Counted from the first letter of the stretch, positions 35,551-47,714 are shown. The stretch is 64,000 bases of DNA from Corynespora cassiicola (GCA_022059125.1 JAEUWY010000023.1:744001-808000), one strand, 5' to 3'. Numbers and translations are program-made. The notes: generated by a model not told the origin, from the letters alone.

Positions 35551-37396
35551 GGCGGGCGGTCAATTGCAGCTCACGGGCGGGCAATTGCAGGCAGTCTGGG
35601 GCTGTGGGTGGCAGACGGGGTAGGTGGGAGACGGGGTCGGGCGACAGGCGACGACGGGGCGACGGGGCGCAAAGGGGGGGGAGGTGGTGGTGGGAGTGGA
35701 GATGGTCGTGTGTTGGGAGCTGGAGCTGGGGGGTGGGGAGCTGCTGGCTGGCTGGCGGCACAAACCTGCTTGCGCTATTAGCTTCTTGGATAGGTTGGCT
35801 GTGCGGGCTTGCTGCGGGCTGCGGGCGGCAGCCATCTAGCGGCAGGTCCCTGGGGTCGGCATGGCTCACGTTGGCACCCCGCTACAGCTTGCACTGGAGG
35901 CGATGGGCGGAGAAAGTAGAGGGATAAAACAAAGGAAAGGCAAAAGGAATGGCTGCGGCGGCGGCGGGGGGGAATGGCAGGGCGAGATGAAGCGACGTTG
36001 GATTAAGGAGCCCAGGTTGGACTGAGGGTTTACGGCGATGACGTTCCAAGCCGGCGGACGGCCGCTCGGTCGCGCTCCCTGTCCTGTCCTGGCCTGGCCT
36101 GGCTGGTCCTGGCTGGTCCCCCCGGCCTGCAAGACCTGCAAGAGAGACTGCTCTGTCCTGCTCTGCCACGACGTGCATGCCCATGGCCATTCCCAGCGTC
36201 TGCATCGCCCGCCGCGCCGCATCTCCAGCTCCCACGCCGGCGCCCCAAAGCTGCCGCACTCCGCGTCTCCTGCTCCCGTCACCCGTCGCGGGCAGCCAGC
36301 CAGGCGCACCTCACCCACGGCCGCGGCTCGCCGTTCGCTGGGCCCTCCGCCGTCCATCCCCTGCCGGCGATCGGTCCCGGCAGGGCTGCGTCGCCCAATA
36401 GCGCGGCCGGCGCAGCCCTGGGAAGCCCGCCCACTGCGCCCGCTGCGTCCGCCGCCTCCCCTCCACACGGGCAGCCACGCCCAAAGCGGCCGTCGCCCTC
36501 TCGTCTAGTCCACGCCGGCGCCGTGTCTCTGTATCCACCCCAATCTCTCCACCATGCTCGTGCAGTGGCTGCGCATCTCGTCGGCCTTTTTTGCATCTAA
36601 CTGTCAATTTTTTTTTTTCCTTCCGTGTCTTGTTGGCTGTCCCTTTCCCTCTTCCTTTGCCGCGTCTCCCGTCTGTAACTCCCCCCAGGCGTCTATGAAG
36701 TCACCAGCAGATCGCCATTACGTGGCCGCCGCCGCAGAGGCCACAGCTTAACCGGGGGATCATGTTTCCAAAAATGCGCCTGGCTCCCTGTTTTGCAGCC
36801 CGCACTAAAACACTTGACACTCAACAAACACGCCATTCTGCCAGCCTCGTCGAGCTGGACGGAGCTGAGCTGCGAGCTGCCGGGCACGGCGTCGCCGAAC
36901 TGTTGCCCTGCATTGGGCTAGCTAGCAATAAAAAAAAATATACTCCTCTTTGCCTAGTCTACAAACAACAAAAAGATACACATTCCAGAAAAGACTCCCT
37001 GTCGTGCATCCCCGCCCTATTACTCCCGTCCGTCCGTCCCACCTTTACCTGCCCAGCCAGTTGGAGAAATGGAGAAAGAAAGAAAACTTCGTTACTCGTC
37101 ATGCATCACGCCTGTTCCAAGACGGGATGGGGACCTTCCAGAAGCTGTGATCCAATGTATAGAACAATTCACTTCCCCCCCTGTCGAGCCACATCATCCT
37201 CCTTCCCCCAGCCACCCTCCCGAAGACCCACAGCCGAAAGTCCTCCCGGGGCGGCAGTGGCAGCGGCGAGTCATAGGGCTGAGGCATACGCGCGCGCACG
37301 CGCCTGTGTGCGCTTCAGATCCGCACCACGGCGCTCCGCCCCGGCTTCCACAAGGACAGCAGGAGTCTGCTGTGCACCATTTTTTTTAGCAACCTC
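35551..37396. other. Intergenic, tricalbin promoter and 3' flank of the DUF7514-like gene
   Basis: 1.85 kb, GC-rich. No gene I can support; long frames on both strands are Arg/Pro/Ser-rich by composition. A possible last exon of the DUF7514-like gene may lie at about 37,315-37,375. Confidence 0.5.
36082..36121. repeat. CCTGTCCTGG-type tandem short repeat
   Basis: CCTGTCCTGTCC, CCTGGCCTGG and GGTCCTGGCTGG units in direct succession within the GC-rich upstream region of the tricalbin gene. Confidence 0.7.
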
Positions 37397-39200
37397 TTAT
37401 CGCCACGGCTGCTCCACTGGGTATCTCCGTCCCGAGACGCCGTCTTGAACACCAGACACATACCTGTGTGTTCTTCTGTCCCGATCCCGATCTCTGTCTC
37501 TGTCCCGGTCTCTGTCACGATCCCGATCACGGTCCCGCTCTCTGTCCCTGTCTCTGTCCCGATCTCGGTCTCGATCGCGGTCGCGGTCGCGGTCGCGGTC
37601 ACGGGGCCGGTCTCGTTCTCTGTCGTCCCATTCATCCTTCACGCGGTCATGACTCCGAGTGCGCGCGCTGTCAATCCGTTCCCGCTCGCGGACATACTCT
37701 TCGCTACGCCTGCGGTGGCGGGAGCCACCCCCACTCCTTACCTCTCTCTCCCTCGCGCGGTCATATGGGGGCTCGGCCTCTGGCGGTACAGTGTAGCGGA
37801 CTCCGTGGGGCCTGTAGCTTGACCTCGGCGGCATGGCCGGCCGTCGCTCGTAGTAGCTGTTGTTGTGTGCTTGCATCTGCGCCTGGGCCACGTGGGTAGC
37901 AAACAGGGGGCTCTTGGTCGGGCCATAGACGGGCCTTGCTCCTTCCTGTACTCGGGCCTCTGGCGCGTCATGTGAGTACCTCCGGTCTGCTTCGTAAAAC
38001 GCCGGGAAGTATTCTCTGGGCGAGGAGGCTGCTTCGTGGGAGCGCCTCTGCCGTAGAGTGGGGGATCTTCGGCGGGATTGTCCATCAGAGTCTGAATCCG
38101 AGTCTGTTGAGGACAGTGTGCTTTCGCGGCGAGGGGCATGTGGACGCTTGTGAGTGTACCGATGTGCCACCGGGGCGGCGGCGGCGGCGGCGACGGGCGT
38201 TGCGTCTTCATCAGAGAAGCTGTCTTCCTCATATCGCCCGGGCGGCATGCTTCGCCGCCTGTTGAAGGGGTTCAGTAGGTGCCTAACACTGGACGCCACC
38301 ATTCTCCCGCGGTCTTCGACAAAAGTCTTGGGCTGCCTCGAAAACTGTCGCAAGAGCGTAGGTCGCTGCTTCGCCTTCCGGTTCAGCGGGTCTGCAAAGT
38401 AGGTGGCTGCACCGTATCGTTCGTCTGCGGGGCCGTCTGCTGACATTTCAGAAGACGACCGTGGCGCTTCATCCACCACGACCGGTTCCACTCGGATCCG
38501 TGGCCCGCTGTTCTTCTCCACCATGTCCTCCTCTGCTTCAATCTTCAGGCGCTCTGCAACACCCTCGTACCACTGCTCCATGGCATCGTCGGGTCGCTCG
38601 GGGAAGCATCGTTTGGGGAGGACTTTGGGAAATATGTTGCCTGTTTCGGGATCTTTGACATCAAACTGCGCCACGGCGCTCTGGAGGAAAGCAACGTGCT
38701 CCTCGGGACCGAGCAGCAGTTGTATCGTCTGCCACGTCACGAACCCTTTCTTTTTCAGCGCGGGGATCGTGGGGCTCGAGTAGCCGTCGTCTTCGGGGGC
38801 CGGCTGCAAGCTGTGGAATGCGCCGAGAGAGCGGTATATGAAGGAGATTGAAGATGCGGGCGTGTCTATGAAGAGTACATCGTAGTTTCCCCCAACAGCG
38901 CGGTAGAAGGCGGCAAGCTGCGAGGGCGTGAGATCTGGCGATTCGTTGGGCTCGAATTTCTGGCTCTACAAGAGGCGTCTACGTCAGCGGCCGTGGCTTT
39001 GGAAGCAGGTTTGGGGCGCTCCGGCGTCATCGCAGAGCACTCACAATCAGCTCAGCTATTCCGTACAGCAGCCTGTCGAACAGCGGGGTCCCGCACTTGT
39101 CTTGTTTGATCAAGTAGCCCCAGAACTGAAAGGCCTCCTTGTCGGCCGCGTCCTGGTTCGCGGCCTCTTGCGCTTTTGCCTCGCTTGCCTCCCTAGACAT
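37397..39200 (-). CDS. DUF7514-like protein with RD-repeat tail
   Basis: Fungal protein of unknown function; the N-terminal domain resembles the family annotated as DUF7514. Exons on the minus strand: 39200-39047 and 38965-37397, giving about 574 residues. Seen: FQFWGYLIKQDKCGTPLFDRLLYGIAELI, then LTPSQLAAFYRAVGGNYDVLF, FVTWQTIQLLLGPEEHVAFLQSAV and FDVKDPETGNIFPKVLPKRCFP, all typical of that domain. The rest is disordered: Ser/Arg-rich, with a DSDSDSD run, and close to the end about 25 Arg-Asp dipeptides as in RNA-processing factors. The ATG at 39200 is the better start; another in frame lies at 39296. The last intron may be real: GTATGT near 37462 could join a CAG near 37360 and replace the terminal RYVSGVQ... 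by RLLLSLWKPGRSAVVRI. An adjacent 6-nt choice exists at the exon 2 acceptor. Confidence 0.8.
37476..37606. repeat. Arg-Asp coding hexanucleotide repeat
   Basis: Degenerate tandem CGNGAY units (plus-strand view: GATCNCGGTC- and CTCTGTCCC-like) coding for alternating Arg and Asp on the minus strand. Codon use varies between units, so the peptide pattern is kept better than the DNA. Confidence 0.8.
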
Positions 39201-39825
39201 GCTGCCGTGTCGTGGATGTTTGCTCGAGGAATGCGGGCCGGAATGCGGTGAAGCTCGGAAGTGGATCGGGCGCGGTGCCTTGGAAGTGGCCTTCATGCAT
39301 GCGTGTGGTTCCTGCCTGGGTCATGGAGCGCATAGGTCCAGTGTTCAGCATGCCTGCCCGGGTGGGGATCAGAGGCACTCATATATCCAGTTGCGTGCGA
39401 CAGAAAAGCCACTGTCGAGCTGCGCCTCAGCTCCAGGAACTTGCGCTGCGGTGCGTTGTTCGGCGCCTGGTGTGGCCCGTGAGGCTGACTGCCAGGCCTG
39501 ATGTCACGGCTGCGAGACCTGTTTCGGTTAGCCGGGCCAGGGTCATCCTGAGCTCATAGGGCAGCAGGCAACCCCTTCAGGCAGAACGGCATCGCATCTT
39601 GGGTGTCAACCCCATCAAAATTTGTTGAAATTGCCCGTCGCTGCGACCGGGTCTTGGTTTCATTCCAAGTCGTCAATTATTACAGTACATAGTCCATCGG
39701 CCCGTCGGACGGGCCTGAAAAGCCAGCGCCGCCCCCAATGCTCATGCCGCATCCTTTTGTCTAGCAACTATAAAGAAAGCATGCCATCCTGAACATAACC
39801 AAATCCTTCCGCGAGAGCGGTTCCT
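39201..39825. other. Intergenic between the DUF7514-like gene and UGP1
   Basis: 625 bp holding the promoter of the DUF7514-like gene and the UGP1 3' flank. No gene seen. Confidence 0.6.
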
Positions 39826-41765
39826 CTAGTGCTCGAGAAGGCGGAGAGATCCCTGGACGACCACGTTCTCCAGGATGGAACCCGGGGGAATGTCGATGGT
39901 GGAGCCCTCGGTAGCGACAATGATGACGGTACCCTTGAGCGTGACGCCGCGGCCGAGGTTGACGGGACCGGTGATGGTCAGGTGGTCGAGCTCGACAATC
40001 TTGGGGATCGAGGGGATGCGCGACTGGAAGCTGGAAACCTTCTTGAAGTCGGAGCCGAGCTTGATCAGGGGAGCAGGGCCGAAGCGGTTGGGGTCGATGA
40101 TGAGTTGACCGTGCTGGAGCGTGTACAGATCCGACTTGACGAGCATCAGGTCAGAGCACGTCTTGACGGGCAAGAAACGCCTTCTGGGAACGTTCACACC
40201 GTGAGCGTTCTTGAAGTGACGGATGGCAGCACCGACGGCCGTCTCGAGCTGGAGGACGGAGATGTCGGCCTCTCCCTTCTTGTCGGCGGGGATCGACTTG
40301 CCGTTGGGGATGATCTCCATGGCAAGCTCGTTGTTCTCGACGACGCGCTTGACGGCCTTGAGGTCCATCCAGATGTTGTTGGTGTTGAAGTACTTGAACT
40401 TCTTGATCGACTTGAACTCGTTGACGTGCTCCTTGGGCACCTGAGCGATTTCAAGCAGACGGACGGAGCCCTCGTAGTCAATGATGGTACCACCCTTGAC
40501 GTCGGCCTTGGTCTTGTCGGTCAATTCCATGATGTACTCGGCCTTGGAGTCGACCATGTGCTGGAGAATGCGGAGGTCAACGACGGCACCCAGGTTGTCG
40601 GCGTTGGAGAGGAAGACGATCTCGATGCCACGCTCAATGAGCTTGTCGAGAATGCCAGAGTTGTAGAGCGACTCGAAGACGTCACCGTGGCCCGGAGGGT
40701 ACCAGTTGGCAATGTCGGAGTCGGCCGACTTGGGGGCGGGGAGGAGCGAGTCCTTGAGCACACGGGGGTACTTGGACTGGTTGAAGGTGAGGATGTCGAT
40801 GTTGTGGCCCTCGTACTTCTTGATGATGCTGGCCGTGTCCGAGTCGGTGTTGAACGAGTTCATAAGGACGAAGGGCACGTTGACATCGTAGGTGCGGTTG
40901 AGGTATTCGATCTGGCGGACCGAGAGGTCGAGGAAGGACATGCCGTCACGGACCTCGATGACCGACTTGGGGCCAACGCAGCCCATGGAGGTACCGAGAC
41001 CACCGTTGAGCTTGACGACGGCGAGCTTGTTCAGGTACTCGACGGCCTCGGAGTTGGCCAGGTCCTCATAGTTGACCACCTGCTCGGCCTTGGGGGGCGC
41101 GATGCGGTTCCAGTCAATGGCGTTGCCCTTGGCCTTGTCGTTCAGGTAACGACGGAAGAGAGCGAAGAAGTTGTCCATCTCCGTCTCGAAGCGCTGGCTT
41201 TTGTGAGCCGGCTAATAGCAAGCCAAAGCATGGAGGGAGCTCACCTGCTTCTCCTTGGGGTCCTTGACCGTGTCGGACAGCTTGTTGAGGGCATTGCGCA
41301 TCTGCGATGCGGCAACGTTGGTGGAGGTGTTCTCGAAGGCCTGGAGGAGTGCGGAGAGATTAGCAGGGTGCATTTGAGGCAGCGAGGCTGATGATGGTTG
41401 AGGACCATGGTGGTGGCTGGAGGAGCGGCAGTGCTGGGTGTTGTGGCTGCGGGGAGAGGGAGTGGGGGAGGCAACCAGAGAGCTCAAGGGCGGGCGGGCG
41501 GTGTGCGGCCGGCTGGAAGCACTGCCATGGCCCAGACAACAGGAGGTGGAGGGGCAATTGGACGGCTGCCTGCAGCAGACGCCCGCGGGAGCTCAAGGCA
41601 GAGTGAAGGCGAAGGTGAAGGCGGAGCCGGGGGTGCGGGCGGTGCAGGGGGAGCTCGACTTACCACATGGGACTGCGACTTTCCGTGGTGACGCTGGCTG
41701 AACTCGGCGTCTCCGCCAGCGGCGGCGGAGGGCTTGAGGTGGGAGGGGATAGCCTTGGATGCCAT
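39826..41765 (-). CDS. UGP1: UTP-glucose-1-phosphate uridylyltransferase
   Basis: Cytosolic enzyme making UDP-glucose from UTP and glucose 1-phosphate, the donor for beta-glucan, glycogen, trehalose and N-glycan synthesis. 521 residues, the usual length. Exons on the minus strand: 41765-41664, 41340-41245, 41193-39826; both introns phase 0. Seen: [22 protein letters not shown] start typical of ascomycete UGPases, [39 protein letters not shown], the nucleotide loop [12 protein letters not shown] at about residue 127, [30 protein letters not shown], and a left-handed beta-helix C-terminus ([18 protein letters not shown]). The second exon-3 acceptor, AGCCAG, is used because it alone keeps frame (KEKQ then RFETE). 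Intron 1 is 323 nt. Confidence 0.96.
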
Positions 41766-43302
41766 CTTGTGTGTGTGTGTGTGGTTGCGGTGGCGGGGAG
41801 GAGGACGAGGAGGGAGGCAGCAGAAGGGGGAGCGGGCAGGGACAGATAAATAGGTGGACGCGGAGGTCAAGAAGGCGGTATGCGGGCGCCGACCTGTTTA
41901 ATGGCAAGTGGATCGCGATGGTACGTGCGGGGGGAACGGGACGTGGGGCAGGTCGAGAAGCTGCTCGCGCGGGCTAGCAGAGGGCGCGGTGATGGAAGGG
42001 GAGGGAGCTGAGATGGTGTGATGGCAGGCTGCTCGCCCTACGCAGGATGGCGTCTTTTATACGTCGTGGCGGATCGCAGCAAGAAGGCCTAGAAGAAGGA
42101 AGTCGCACTCCCACTAACTGCTGGCTGCTGAAGGCGAGCGGCGACGACGCCGTGTGGGAAGCTCGTCGTTCTGCAAGCTTGCCCATCACTGCCCACCGCC
42201 GCCCACGCTGACCCCTCCCCCTCGATTCAACCACGCCCGCCCGCCCTGTCCTGTGCCGGGATCCTGAAAATCTCGTCTCCAACGATTCCGAACACGGCTC
42301 CGGCACGACGAGGCAATCAATTGACGCCCCAGCAGGCCCCTCGATCCCACGATGCCCAGTTGTTGTTGAGGGCGGGCGGGTGGCGGGTCTGTCGCTCACT
42401 GGCGGCCATAGCTCCCAAATGCAAATTTATTGAGGCCCCCTCGTTTTGTCGTCAGGGCTGGTCAGGGCTGGCTTGCGGTGCCAGCGCCCGCTAGGCTGCT
42501 TGCAGCGCCCGCCGGACAGGGTTCAGACGGCCGTCTGCCAGTGGGTGATAGATCGTCGTTAGCATGACGCATGGGCCTCCGAACGCCGCGGCGAGACTTG
42601 CCCAACATTTGCCCCAGGCAGACAGCGGTGACAGCGCATGCTACTGTACGCGCCGTTATTCGCGAGCTCCCGGAGACGGTGTGCGACTGCATGGTGCCAC
42701 TCGACCCAAGAGCGACGCTGCCGGGCGAGTAAGTGGGCGCGCCGCCCGCTCGAGGCACCACAGGCACGACCCCCCCGGAGCATTCGAGCATTAGCCCACG
42801 GCCACCACCTCGACCACCAATTTATTCTGGGAGACGTGCAGTCTGCCATGTACGCTACTTGCATTGCAGCGCCACAAACAATTATATTGTGGCGTCCACG
42901 TTCGCTCCCACGCTCCCAGCTGGCACACGTGGGGGATCCGCCAGGAATGGCTAGGACGGCTACCTAGACCTCGTCGCCCGCCGCCCGCCGCCCGCCTGCG
43001 ACCCTACTTGACCCCTTCTGCACCCCGATGCCCGCGCCAGCCAGCCCCGACGCCCTTACTGACCGCTAGCCACGCTGCGAACCCCCAATTCCCATGGAAC
43101 CTTCAGAGTCAGTGCTGCCCGCGGAAGAGCCACCGAGATAAGCAAATACAACCGGCGGTGGAGCTAGGTACGTGTACTATAGCACCTTGCTGGAATCTCC
43201 CCGACAACACCATTTGCAATGTCAACATGGCCTCGTCCAATGGCATCCGGCGACCTTGTATTGGCAGCCGCCAGCTCCACCCAGTTCCCAGCTCCCAGGT
43301 CA
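41766..43302. other. Intergenic between UGP1 and the aldolase gene
   Basis: 1.5 kb, containing the UGP1 promoter and the 3' flank of the next minus-strand gene. GC-rich and mostly pyrimidine on the plus strand beyond 42,960. A GT run lies near 41,768-41,780. No gene seen. Confidence 0.55.
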
Positions 43303-44161
43303 TCAGACCGTGACGGGACGCGAAATCTCAATGGCCGGCGCGTCGGCGAAGGGAACGGCTAGGGGCTTCTCTACCCGCAGCCGAATATGGGCCCCCTCAT
43401 CTCCTGGCCCGAAGAAATTCTTCCGAAGCTCGCTAACAACCATGGTCGACAGCGATTCTAGCGTCTCAAAGCTCGAATCTGATATCGCCTGCTTTCTTTT
43501 CAGCTCGTGTCAGCCGCGAAACCGATCGCCCTTCACTCACCTTGGTCACCACGCCCTCCAGTTTGGCATAGTCGTCGCCGCGCCCCTCTGGCAAGCACTC
43601 GACCCGTAGGTTGACCACGACAGGTTGCTTTTGTAGCCTCTCGTTTGCGTTGACGCCGATGATGCATGGCACCCGGACATTGCGGAGATACAGCACTCTG
43701 GACACAGAGTTGCCATACTTTTGGTTGGTGCCAATCAGCAGGCCAGCCCCGTCTCCCAGCATGCTGCCCTTTGGATAGAAGACGTCGATTTCCGTCGAAA
43801 GGATGGGTGCATTGCCAGCCGTCTGGAGGGCCAGCTCTGAAATCTTCCGGCTCAAGCTCTCCGTGCTCAGCCATCCTAGCCCTCCATTCTGTAACCCGGA
43901 TTGAATGTTCTTGCTGAGCTTGCCGTAGTGCACAGTGCTGTCATCGAGGGAGTCGGCAGCAGCGGCCGAGTCGAAGGATTGGGCAAGTGCCAATGCAATG
44001 GAAATCAGGGCCCGCTGGGTTTTTTGACGACCCCACACGTCTACGCCCGCCTCCACGATGACTTCCAGGTTCCGGACAGAGACCTTGTTCAGAATAGTCT
44101 CGTTTGCAGACTGGGCTTCCCAGGCGGAATGCCTAATGAGGATAGGTCCGTTGTTGGACAT
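43303..44161 (-). CDS. Dihydroneopterin aldolase (FolB) family protein, stand-alone
   Basis: Pterin/folate pathway enzyme candidate: cleaves 7,8-dihydroneopterin to the hydroxymethyl pterin and glycolaldehyde. 268 residues. Exons on the minus strand: 44161-43541 and 43488-43303, phase 0. Seen: two FolB-like halves: residues ~25-130 (NKVSVRNLEVIVEAGVDVWGRQKTQRALISIALAL... DSTVHYGKLSKNIQ) and ~165-265 (LYLRNVRVPCIIGVNANERLQKQPVVVNLRVE... DYAKLEGVVTK... FETLESLSTMVV). The second half keeps GVNANER, like the substrate loop GVxxxER of FolB. In many fungi this activity is the N-terminal part of a trifunctional Fol1; here there is no pterin kinase or pteroate synthase part, so this is a separate protein and its exact role is inferred. 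Confidence 0.85.
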
Positions 44162-44762
44162 GCTGGGCTTCGGGTAGATGCTCTGGGCAGCCCTGTGGGA
44201 TCTATAGACGGTGCTGAGAGTGCGGGGCTAGTTTGCCGCTTGCTTGGAATATGTTCTTGACATGATTAGCAATTGACATAGCAGAGTGCTATAGAGTAAA
44301 TTGATCTCGTGGTGGCATGGCAGCATCCCAAGTTCCAAGCTTGTGGAAGGCCTGTGCACCATGCTCGTCTTTTTAGAGCCTGGGGTGGGAAAGCATGGCG
44401 GGGTAGTAGGTGTTGATGGAAGGAAAAAGTGGCAAAAGCAGACTGGGCGACCAAGCAAGCTGCTGCACATACAGTGAGAAGGAATTCCAAATTGTAAATT
44501 CCTGAATCCAAAAGGGCGTCGAAGCTGGCCGTAACACGGTGAGAGGGAAGTGATGCACTCTGCCTTATGACGCCCTTCAGCCCCGTCTCCGCCTTTCCCG
44601 ACTAGGACTAGCACCCTTTCCTGTCAAAGCTGCGCAGCCTATGGAAAGAGCTAGAACACCACCGAGCATTTATTTACACCACTCCACTTCCGCCTGCACG
44701 CCGACAAACATAGAGCAGCAGTCACTCTTCCACGATACCCGTAATTATTCTAGTCATTTGCC
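44162..44762. promoter_or_regulatory. Divergent promoter, aldolase gene and STI1
   Basis: 601 bp between start codons. A heat-shock-element-like inverted pair TTCCTGAA lies at 44499-44506, just right of a GGAATTCC at 44481-44488. STI1 is heat-inducible in other fungi, so this fits, but two half-sites are weak evidence. Confidence 0.35.
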
Positions 44763-46667
44763 ATGGCTGACGCGCTGAAAGCAGAGGGCAACAAGCTCTT
44801 TGCGGAGAAGAAGTTCGCCGAGTCCATGTAGGTTCCCCGCCCCGCGTGAGGCAGAGAGCGGTCGACTGACAGCTGCGCAGCGAGAAGTTCTCCCAGGCAA
44901 TCGAAATCGACCCCACAAATCATGTCCTTTACTCGAACCGATCAGGCGCCTATGCGTCGCTGAAGGACTATGAGCATGCGCTCGAGGACGCGAACAAGGT
45001 GGTGGAGATCAAGCCCGACTGGTCCAAGGGCTGGGGCCGTAAGGGAACTGCGCTGCATGGCGCTGGCGATCTCGGTAGAGTCACACGGTCCTGTCCCAGA
45101 ATTTCTCAAGCTAACTCGGTGCAGTGGGAGCCACGGACGCCTTTGAAGAGGCCGTCAAACTCGACCCCAAGAACGCCCAGGCACAATCCGGCCTGAATGC
45201 TGTTAAGCGCGCCATTGAACAGGAGGCGAGAGCTGACGGCCTGGGAGGTGACCCCTCTGGTGGCCTCGGCAGCATGTTCAACGACCCCAACATGATCCAG
45301 AAGCTTGCCAGCAACCCGAAGACAGCATCCCTCCTCGCAGATCCCGAGTTCATGGGCAAGCTCCAGCGCCTAAAGTCTAACCCGAACGATATTGGCCGCG
45401 AGATGCAGGACCCGAGGTTTCTGCAGGTCATGAGTGTACTGCTAGGCATTGACATGCAATTCGGTGCACCACCCGGTGCCGGAGAGCAGGCTAGCGGTGC
45501 CAGGGAGGCTGAGGAAGACGTTGAGATGCCTGACGCCAAGCCTGCACAGCAAGAGGCGCCCAAGAAGGAGCCTGAACCTGAGCCAGAGCCAGAGGAGGAG
45601 ACCGAGGAGGCCAAGGCAGCAAAGGAGGCCAAGGCCAAGGCTGATGAGTTGAAGAAGAAGGGTACCGAGTTCTACAAGAAGCGCCAGTTCGACGAAGCCA
45701 TCCAGCACTATACTAAGGCATGGGAAACTCACAAGGACATCACCTACATGACCAACTTGGGAGCTGCCAAGTTTGAGAAAGGTGATTACGAGGGCTGTAT
45801 CGAGGCCTGCAAGCAGGCTGTCGAGTATGGACGCGAGATTCTTGCCGATTTCAAGATGATTGCAAAGGCCTTTGCTCGTATTGGAACTTCGTACGAGAAG
45901 CTTGACGACCTCCCGAACGCCATCCTCTACTACCAAAAGGCCCAGACTGAGCACCGTACCCCTGAGGTGCTTACCAAGCTGCGCAACGCTGAGAAGCTCC
46001 TGGCCAAGCGAGAGAAGGAATCATACATCAACCCTGAGGAAGCGGAGAAGGCTCGCGAGCTTGGTAACGCCAAGTTCAAGGAGGCGGATTGGCCTGGAGC
46101 CGTCGAGGCATACTCTGAGATGATCAAGCGCGCGCCTGACGATCCTCGTGGTTACTCTAACCGTGCTGCCTGCTTCATCAAGCTGCTTGGTTTCCCTTCT
46201 GCGGTCCAGGACTGCGACGAGGCCATCAAGCGTGACCCCAAGTTCATCCGCGCATACCTGCGCAAGGCCCAGGCCTACTTTGCTATGAGGGAATACAGCA
46301 AATGTATCGATACTTGCGCAGAGGCTACCGAGCACGACGAGGGTGGTAAGAACGCCCGTGAGATCCAGGCGCAGGAGAGCAAGGCCATTCAGGCGCAGTA
46401 CAGCGCACGTGAGGGTGAGACGGAGGAGCAGACCATGGAGCGTATCCAGCGCGACCCAGAGGTATGGCAGCTTTGTGTTGACATTTCCAGAGAGATGTTG
46501 CTAATCATGTACAGATTGTCGGCATTCTTCAAGACCCCGTCATGCAGAGCATTCTGCAGCAAGCCAAGGAGGATCCTGCGGCACTGCAGGATCATCTCAA
46601 GAACACTCAGATCCGCCAGAAGATCCAGAAACTGGTACACGCTGGTGTGATTCGCATGGGACGATAG
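44763..46667 (+). CDS. STI1: Hsp70/Hsp90 organising co-chaperone Sti1 (Hop)
   Basis: Cytosolic scaffold that hands clients from Hsp70 to Hsp90. 582 residues, the normal size. Exons: 44763-44827, 44881-45074, 45125-46461, 46515-46667, all in frame. In order: TPR1 ([26 protein letters not shown], residues ~3-105), a first STI1/DP repeat ([30 protein letters not shown]), an acidic Pro/Glu linker, TPR2A ([26 protein letters not shown]), TPR2B ([25 protein letters not shown]) and a C-terminal DP2 with [16 protein letters not shown], ending in AGVIRMGR as in other Sti1 proteins. The carboxylate-clamp Lys/Asn/Arg positions ([23 protein letters not shown]) are visible. Confidence 0.96.
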
Positions 46668-47161
46668 ACGATTAGGCATACGAAGGACGCAATCGTGACG
46701 ACATTCGGGACTTGGGTTTCATATGGCGTATTCATGGTGGGATAACTGCATAGCGTGTGTAGGTTACCTGGAGTGAAGCAACTCAAAATGCAATGACTAC
46801 TTTACGATGCTCGCACGATTGTATCACGATGGTAGTGTTTCCAAACCCAGAAGCAGCCTGAAGCCAGCATGAAGCCAACCTGAAGCCCGTCTCGAAAGCC
46901 AAAGCCCGTGGCCAATGAGCTGACAATGTGGTCGATATGTCACCGCCAAGGCCGCATCACGTTTCGGGGGCCACCCCCTCCCGAGCTCCAGACAGCTCCA
47001 TCTTATCTATCTCAGGGTCCGCCCGCCAACCCAACGTTCGTTTCCCTAGCTGCCCGCGATCTGATTTTTGTTCCATACCAAGAAGCTAACCCCGTTCCCC
47101 ACCCCCATATCACTAATTCCTCGCTGTTCGTTCCTAAGCCAGAGACACCCCAATTGCAACC
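46668..47161. other. Intergenic, STI1 3' flank and bZIP promoter
   Basis: 494 bp. Contains three TGAAGCC-type direct repeats at about 46,857-46,890. No gene seen. Confidence 0.55.
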
Positions 47162-47678
47162 ATGCCGTCCCCGGCCTCCATCCCATCCCCGGCCTCATCT
47201 TCCGCCTCGCCGGCGTCCTCCCCAACCGACGCGCTGCCCCCTCGCAGGCGGGCCCGCGTCTCCGCCGAGCACACCCTGAACCGCGTACGAGAGAACCAGA
47301 GGCGGCACCGCGCGCGGAGAAAGGACTACATCCAATCGCTGGAGCAGAAGCTGGCAGACATGGAGAAGCGGCTCTCGGAAGCGCGGGCGGAGATTGAGCT
47401 CCTGCGGCGGGAACGGGGCGATCATAGCGAGTGCGAGAGCGTGCGCTTCGAGTGTTCGCTCGACCACGGGGCACCACCGGGTACAGAAGAGGAGGGGGGG
47501 AAGGAGAAAGAAGAGAGGGAGTGCGCGCAGGAATGCTGTACGCAGCAACGACAACAGCAGCAGGCCCAGTCCGCACCCCCACCACACATCGCGCCCGGCC
47601 AAACCCTCTCCTCCCTCCGCGCCCCCCTCATCGCAGCCGCTCAGATCCCGACCCCGGACTCGGACCCCGAAGCAGAGT

Positions 47679-47714
<36 letters not shown>

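Noticed and set aside
35866..36508. Long frames on both strands in the tricalbin upstream region
   Set aside because: Both are Arg/Pro/Ala/Ser-rich and overlap short CCTGG repeats; typical of stop-poor GC-rich DNA.
39829..41391. 520-codon open frame on the plus strand
   Set aside because: Mirror image of UGP1; residue use (Val/Leu/Asp/Gly) is that of an antisense frame of a highly biased gene.
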